10,092 nt of DNA from CSBr16-58 sp051859825 (GTDB taxonomy: Bacteria > Bacteroidota > Bacteroidia > Flavobacteriales > Schleiferiaceae): positions 1 through 10,092 of the forward strand of contig JBHYFA010000091.1 of the NCBI GenBank assembly GCA_051859825.1. The letters run 5' to 3'. Within the stretch, counting starts at the first letter, position 1. Every line of letters starts with the position of its first letter. The notes under the pieces were generated by a model that made no database searches, was not told the origin of the DNA, and saw nothing but the letters and a program-made list of their open reading frames with translations. Positions 5,443-10,092 of the stretch are shown here, in pieces. Both the position numbers and the translations under genes were made by a program.

Positions 5443-8400
5443 ATGAACGAAGTAATGATCGATGTGTTTGCAGAGGCGAAAAAGAGAATCCTAATTCTCG
5501 ATGGTGCCATGGGAACGATGATTCAGCAATACAAACTGGAGGAGGCCGACTATCGCGGTGAACGCTTTAAAGATCATCCGCACGACCTCAAAGGGAACAA
5601 TGACCTGCTTTCACTTACTCGACCGGATATCATTCGCAACATCCACGATGCATACTTTGCGGCAGGTGCCGACATCGCAGAAACGAATACGTTTAACGGA
5701 ACCTCCATTGCCCAAGCCGATTATCACTTGGAAGACTATGTTCGGGAATTGAACATCCAATCGGCGCGTCTGGCACGCGAAGCGGCGGATAAATGGACTG
5801 CCCTCGAACCCCACAAACCACGTATGGTGGCGGGCAGCATTGGCCCCACCAACCGCACAGCTTCTATCTCACCCGATGTGAATAATCCCGCCTTCCGAGC
5901 AGTGAGTTTTGATGAGCTGCAACTCGCCTACGAGGAACAAGTGGACGCCCTAATGGAAGGTGGCGTGGATATTCTCCTTATCGAAACGGTTTTTGATACA
6001 CTCAATGCCAAAGCCGCCCTATCGGCTATTGAGGCGGTTTTTGAAAAACGCGGCAAATCCCTGCCCATCATGGTTTCGGGTACCATAACGGATAATTCCG
6101 GACGTACACTTTCCGGACAAACCGTGGAAGCCTTTCTCGTTTCCCTCCAGCACGTTCCGCTTTTGAGCATTGGTCTCAACTGTGCATTGGGGGCTCAACA
6201 GATGTTTCCGCATTTGCAAGAACTCTCCAAACTCGCGCCTTTCTACGTGAGCGCGCACCCCAATGCAGGCTTACCCAACGCCTTTGGAGAATACGACGAG
6301 GGTCCGGAAGAAATGCGTCAAAACATCCGAGCATTTCTCCAAGAAAATTGCATCAATATCATCGGTGGATGCTGCGGAACTACGCCCGAGCACATCAAAC
6401 TTATTGCTGAAGAAGCGGCAAAATTTCAGCCTCGAAGCAAAGCGGAATCTCCAAAGCGGATGCAGCTGAGCGGCCTGGAGCTTTTCGACCACCGCGATGA
6501 TCTAAATTTTGTAAACGTAGGTGAACGTACCAACATCACCGGCTCGCGGAAATTCGCCCGACTTATAAAGGAAGAACGCTACGATGAGGCGGTGGAAATT
6601 GCTCGCCAACAAGTGGAAAATGGCGCCCAAATCATCGACGTGAATGTGGACGACGGCATGATAGAGTCCGAAGAGGTGATGCGGCATTTCCTCAATCTGA
6701 TTGCTGCAGAACCAGATATCGCCCGTGTGCCAATCATGATTGATTCGAGTAAATGGTCGGTGCTGGAAGCCGGACTCCAATGCGTGCAAGGTAAGGGAAT
6801 TGTAAATTCGATTTCGCTCAAGGAAGGCGAAGCGGAATTTATCCGTCAGGCCAAAATCATCCGACGATACGGAGCGGCCGTAGTGGTGATGGCTTTTGAT
6901 GAAACCGGACAAGCCGACACCTACGAACGCCGTATTGAGATTTGCGCTCGGGCCTATAAAATCCTTACCGAACAAGTAGGCTTTCCTCCTTACGATATCA
7001 TTTTCGACTCCAATATCCTCACCATCGCCACCGGGATGGAGGAGCACAATCGCTTTGCCATCGACTTTATTGAGGCTTTGAAATGGATTAAAGCCAATCT
7101 TTCCGGGGCGCGCACGAGTGGAGGCGTTTCCAATTTGTCGTTTAGCTTCCGTGGCAACGAGCCCGTACGCGAAGCCATGCATACCGCCTTTCTCTACCAC
7201 GCTATCCGTGCGGGCTTGGACATGGGTATTGTCAATGCCGGACAAATTGGGGTGTATTCGGATATCCCCGCTGATTTGCTCGAACACGTTGAGGATGTAC
7301 TCTTCGATCGCCGTCCCGATGCTACCGAGCGCATGATAGAATTCGCCGCTCGCTATAGCGGTGAAGTGCGCAAAAGTGAGGTCGATCTTTCGTGGCGAGA
7401 ACTCCCAATTCGTGAGCGATTGCAACACAGTCTGGTGAAGGGCATCGATGCCTACATTGAGGAAGATACCGCAGAAATGTTTGCCGAATTAGGTAATCCA
7501 CTACAAGTAATTGAAGGCCCTTTGATGGACGGCATGAACGTGGTGGGCGACTTGTTTGGTGAAGGAAAAATGTTTTTGCCTCAAGTGGTAAAAAGCGCCC
7601 GCGTAATGAAGAAATCGGTGGCTTGGTTGGAACCCCATCTTTTGAAAATGAAGGAGGAGAGTCCGGATGCGCGCCAAAACAAAGGCACCGTGCTAATGGC
7701 CACCGTGAAGGGCGATGTGCACGATATAGGAAAAAACATCGTCTCCGTAGTGCTCCAATGCAACAGCTACAAGGTAATCGACTTGGGGGTAATGGTTCCC
7801 GCAGATAAGATTTTGCAAACCGCCATTGACGAAAAGGTGGACGTTATTGGACTCAGCGGATTGATAACTCCATCGCTTGACGAAATGGTGCACGTAGCTC
7901 AGGAAATGAAACGCAGGGCGTTTGAAGTTCCCTTGCTGATAGGTGGAGCAACTACGAGTAGGGCGCATACCGCGGTGAAAATTGCCCCTTGTTACGATCA
8001 ACCGGTGATTCATGTACTGGATGCCTCGCGTTCGGTACCCGTGGTTTCCTCTTTGTTGAATCGGGAAACCAAAGGCGAATTTGCCGATAATATCCGTCTT
8101 GAGTATGATACACTTCGAGAGGGATTTTTGAAAAAGCGCGATTCAAAGCCTTTATTGCCCATTGAAGAAGCCCGTAATCGTGGTTTTGTAATCGATTTTA
8201 GAGTTGAACCACCTATTTTACCAAAGCATTCAGGAAAAGTAGAAGTCATTCAACCCGAGGTGGAAACCCTAGTACCCTATATCGACTGGACGCCCTTCTT
8301 TCAGGCTTGGGAACTTCACGGACGTTATCCCAAGATTTTCGATGACGAACTCGTAGGCTCTGAGGCTAAGAAACTCTTTGCCGATGCGCAGGAGATGTTA

Positions 8401-9105
8401 GGGAAATTGGTGCATCATCCAAGTATTCAACCCAAAGGTGTGTACGGAATTTTCCCTTGTCATAGAGAGGTTGACGACATCATTTTACAACATGATACTA
8501 AGGACTACCGAGTGTTGACTTTGCGTCAGCAGCAGGATAAAGCCAAGGGGGCGTTTAATATGGCTTTGGCTGACTTTATTTCACCCGAGAAGGATCATTT
8601 AGGTGCTTTTGCGGTACATATTTTCGGCGCTGAAGATTTGGCTGCGGAATACGAAGCCCAAAAAGATGATTACAACGCCATTATGGTAAAAGTGCTTTGT
8701 GACCGATTGGCGGAGGCCTTTGCCGAATACCTCCACGAGCACGTTCGCCGTGATTACTGGGGCTACGAAACCCACGAAGCTTTTAGCAACGATGATTTGA
8801 TTAAAGAAAAATACCAGGGAATTCGTCCGGCTCCGGGTTATCCCGCGTGTCCCGATCATTTGGAGAAGAACACCATTTGGGATTTGCTAAGTGTACAAGA
8901 AAACACCGGGGCTTTTCTTACCGAACATTTGGCCATGTCGCCCGCATCGAGTGTCAGCGGTTGGTATTTTGCACACCCGCAGTCGAAGTATTTTGGTGTG
9001 GGAAGAATTGGAAAAGATCAAGTAGAAGATGTGGCGAGAAGGAGAAAAATGGAAGTGACAGAAGTGGAGCGGTGGTTGTCGCCAATACTCAACTATAATT
9101 CATAG
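5443..9105 (+). CDS. metH: Cobalamin-dependent methionine synthase
   Basis: MetH transfers a methyl group from 5-methyltetrahydrofolate to homocysteine through methylcobalamin, making methionine and tetrahydrofolate in the cytoplasm. The 1220 residues cover all modules. The homocysteine domain (~1-330) has DGAMGTMIQ and zinc ligands C247, C310 and C311, the same numbers as in E. coli. The pterin domain (~350-650) begins with FVNVGERTNITGSRKF. The helical cap (~655-745) is followed by the cobalamin domain with D758-V-H760-D-I-G-K, where H760 is the lower cobalt ligand, and G-L-S805-G and S811. The activation domain (~900-1220) carries R1128-PAPGYPACPDH, the SAM-binding motif for reductive reactivation. 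Nothing is missing. It is preceded by the SAM riboswitch and appears to be transcribed alone. A second ATG at codon 5 is an equally possible start. Repeat copy C starts 12 bases after the stop. Confidence 0.98.
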   Translation: MNEVMIDVFAEAKKRILILDGAMGTMIQQYKLEEADYRGERFKDHPHDLKGNNDLLSLTRPDIIRNIHDAYFAAGADIAETNTFNGTSIAQADYHLEDYVRELNIQSARLAREAADKWTALEPHKPRMVAGSIGPTNRTASISPDVNNPAFRAVSFDELQLAYEEQVDALMEGGVDILLIETVFDTLNAKAALSAIEAVFEKRGKSLPIMVSGTITDNSGRTLSGQTVEAFLVSLQHVPLLSIGLNCALGAQQMFPHLQELSKLAPFYVSAHPNAGLPNAFGEYDEGPEEMRQNIRAFLQENCINIIGGCCGTTPEHIKLIAEEAAKFQPRSKAESPKRMQLSGLELFDHRDDLNFVNVGERTNITGSRKFARLIKEERYDEAVEIARQQVENGAQIIDVNVDDGMIESEEVMRHFLNLIAAEPDIARVPIMIDSSKWSVLEAGLQCVQGKGIVNSISLKEGEAEFIRQAKIIRRYGAAVVVMAFDETGQADTYERRIEICARAYKILTEQVGFPPYDIIFDSNILTIATGMEEHNRFAIDFIEALKWIKANLSGARTSGGVSNLSFSFRGNEPVREAMHTAFLYHAIRAGLDMGIVNAGQIGVYSDIPADLLEHVEDVLFDRRPDATERMIEFAARYSGEVRKSEVDLSWRELPIRERLQHSLVKGIDAYIEEDTAEMFAELGNPLQVIEGPLMDGMNVVGDLFGEGKMFLPQVVKSARVMKKSVAWLEPHLLKMKEESPDARQNKGTVLMATVKGDVHDIGKNIVSVVLQCNSYKVIDLGVMVPADKILQTAIDEKVDVIGLSGLITPSLDEMVHVAQEMKRRAFEVPLLIGGATTSRAHTAVKIAPCYDQPVIHVLDASRSVPVVSSLLNRETKGEFADNIRLEYDTLREGFLKKRDSKPLLPIEEARNRGFVIDFRVEPPILPKHSGKVEVIQPEVETLVPYIDWTPFFQAWELHGRYPKIFDDELVGSEAKKLFADAQEMLGKLVHHPSIQPKGVYGIFPCHREVDDIILQHDTKDYRVLTLRQQQDKAKGAFNMALADFISPEKDHLGAFAVHIFGAEDLAAEYEAQKDDYNAIMVKVLCDRLAEAFAEYLHEHVRRDYWGYETHEAFSNDDLIKEKYQGIRPAPGYPACPDHLEKNTIWDLLSVQENTGAFLTEHLAMSPASSVSGWYFAHPQSKYFGVGRIGKDQVEDVARRRKMEVTEVERWLSPILNYNS

Positions 9106-9117
9106 CTCACTAAGTAG

Positions 9118-9237
9118 TGTCTGTCTATAAAGTCCGATAGCTTCGTTATGCTCAATTGAAAATCCAGTCATTTACTTCAGTAAACTCCTTGATTTTCGGA
9201 TGAGCATAACGCCGTCATCGGACTTTATAGACAGACA
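9118..9237. repeat. Palindromic repeat, copy C (complete)
   Basis: Two 47-bp arms (9118-9164 and 9191-9237) match as inverted repeats at 40 of 47 positions, beginning TGTCTGTCTATAAAGTCCGA. The 26-base centre contains a second small hairpin, TTTAC-TTCA-GTAAA. TAAGTA flanks both sides (9111-9116 and 9239-9244), which could be a 6-bp target-site duplication, though copy A has a similar flank (CTAATTAG), so part may belong to the element. It separates the convergent metH and ligase genes and could act as a bidirectional transcript end, but no T tract follows either arm. Confidence 0.93.
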
Positions 9238-10092
9238 TTAAGTAAACTAAGGGCAGTTTGCAGGCTATCAGCCTCATCAGCAACTTTATCTCTCCTCCAT
9301 CTTTTTATCCGAGGAAAGCGAACTGCTATGCCTGATTTGTGTCGGGATGAGGCGCGAATACCTTCGAAGGCGATTTCAAATACCAACTGAGGTTCAACGC
9401 TCCGCACCGGTCCAAAGCGCTCAATGGTGTTTTTCTTGATGTAGGCATCCACCTCACGAATTTCCGCATCGGTTAATCCGCTGTAAGCCTTGCATACCGG
9501 AACCAAATTCCCTTTAGAGGTATCCCATAAGGCAAATGTGTAGTCGGTATAGAGGTTTGCCCTACGACCATGTCCACGCATGCCGTAAATCAAAACCGCA
9601 TCAAAGGTGTAGGGATCAACCTTCCATTTCCACCAAACTCCGCGCTTTCTGCCATCGGCGTAGGGAGCATCTTTTTTCTTGAGCATCAAACCCTCGGCTC
9701 CAACTTCCCGCGATTGTTCCCGAATAGCGGCTAATTCATCCCAATTGGAAAACGTAATAACCGGCGAATAATGAAGCACGGCATCTTTATCCTCCGAAAA
9801 AACATCGGATAAAAGTGAACTGCGACTATGTTGAGGCTTAGCGCGTACATCTTCATGATCAAACTCTAAGGTGTCGTAAGCACGAAAGGCCACCGGGTGC
9901 GTCTCCCGGAGTTTGGTCCCCACGCTTTTACGTCCGAGTCGTTTCTGAATATCACCAAAATCGCCGATTTCCCCTTGACGAATTACTAAGATTTCTCCAT
10001 CCCACACACCGTCGTGAGGAAGATGATGCGCTTCTAACTCAAATTACGGAAAAAGGTGACTAACCAGATCATAACCTCACGACCAAATAAAA
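9225..10092 (-). pseudogene. ATP-dependent DNA ligase, 3' part, two in-frame stops (runs off window)
   Basis: ATP-dependent DNA ligases seal nicks via a ligase-AMP intermediate. From 10092 the frame reads FIWS, TGA (10079-10077), GYDLVSHLFP, TAA (10046-10044), then FELEAHHLPHDGVWDGEIL. This follows the usual ligase segment WSRGxxL...FPELE...LPxxxxLDGEIL, with the stops where Arg and Glu are expected. Downstream the frame is intact: AYDTLEFDHEDVR (motif III region), AEGLMLKKKDAPY (motif IV), WWKWKVDPYTFDAVLIY (motif V), an OB-fold, and a tail with GIAVRFPRIKRWRRDK-ADEAD typical of the ligase in the Lhr helicase/exonuclease repair cluster. The catalytic KxDG lysine lies beyond the window. Conventional calling would give 260 residues from a GTG at 10007, too short to be a ligase. 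The stop codon and last three residues lie in repeat copy C. Inactivation or sequencing error are both possible. Confidence 0.75.

Noticed and set aside
6502..7428. 308-residue open frame antisense to metH
   Set aside because: It lies wholly within strongly conserved metH coding sequence, has no recognisable protein features, and is best explained as a shadow of GC-rich codon use.
9118..9237. Copy C as a CRISPR repeat, tRNA or integron attC-like site
   Set aside because: There is no spacer array, no cloverleaf with conserved tRNA bases, and no attC R/L box pattern. It is one long inverted repeat.
4938..10079. TGA read as tryptophan or another amino acid
   Set aside because: None of the genes here ends in TGA, and two interrupted frames contain TGA, which raised the idea. 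But the ligase TGA sits where Arg is expected and a TAA also interrupts that frame, while the intact genes use TGG for Trp and contain no in-frame TGA. Decay is simpler.

Overview
The window looks like chromosome from a member of the Bacteroidota. Three signs point there: -7 boxes of the TAnnTTTG type sit upstream of most transcription units, clear Shine-Dalgarno sequences are absent, and the proteins (IF3, L35, L20, a lipoprotein with a SGNNRFDNI-type beta domain) read like those of that phylum. A finer placement is not supported. Most of the window is housekeeping, but the non-coding part is unusual.

Layout. At the left edge is half of a palindromic repeat (copy A, 1-52) touching the stop codon of a minus-strand lipoprotein gene (52-678). 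Next is a minus-strand FKBP-type peptidyl-prolyl isomerase (884-1315) with its own terminator. A divergent promoter region (1316-1518) leads into a plus-strand translation operon: thrS (1519-3453), infC (3486-4040, starting on a non-AUG codon), rpmI (4070-4264) and rplT (4356-4712), closed by a strong terminator at 4735-4767. A 730-base stretch without an intact gene follows. It holds a short tandem repeat, a possible decayed ORF on the minus strand, a promoter, a SAM-I (S-box) riboswitch and a likely attenuator. It leads into metH (5443-9105), a full-length cobalamin-dependent methionine synthase. MetH supplies methionine, the precursor of SAM, so a SAM-sensing leader fits feedback control. 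At the right edge a minus-strand ATP-dependent DNA ligase of the type linked to the Lhr/exonuclease DNA-repair cluster runs off the window and carries two in-frame stop codons.

The main point of interest is a family of roughly 120-bp near-palindromic elements. Copy C (9118-9237) lies between the convergent metH and ligase genes and provides the ligase stop codon. Copy A (1-52) matches half of copy C perfectly over 52 bp in inverse orientation. Copy B (5117-5241) is a diverged member (62 of 77 positions identical to C, ungapped) located inside the P3 stem of the SAM-I aptamer, which it enlarges to about 175 nt while P1, P2, P4 and the conserved core stay recognisable. A mobile-type hairpin appears to have been accepted into a working riboswitch at a structurally tolerant position.
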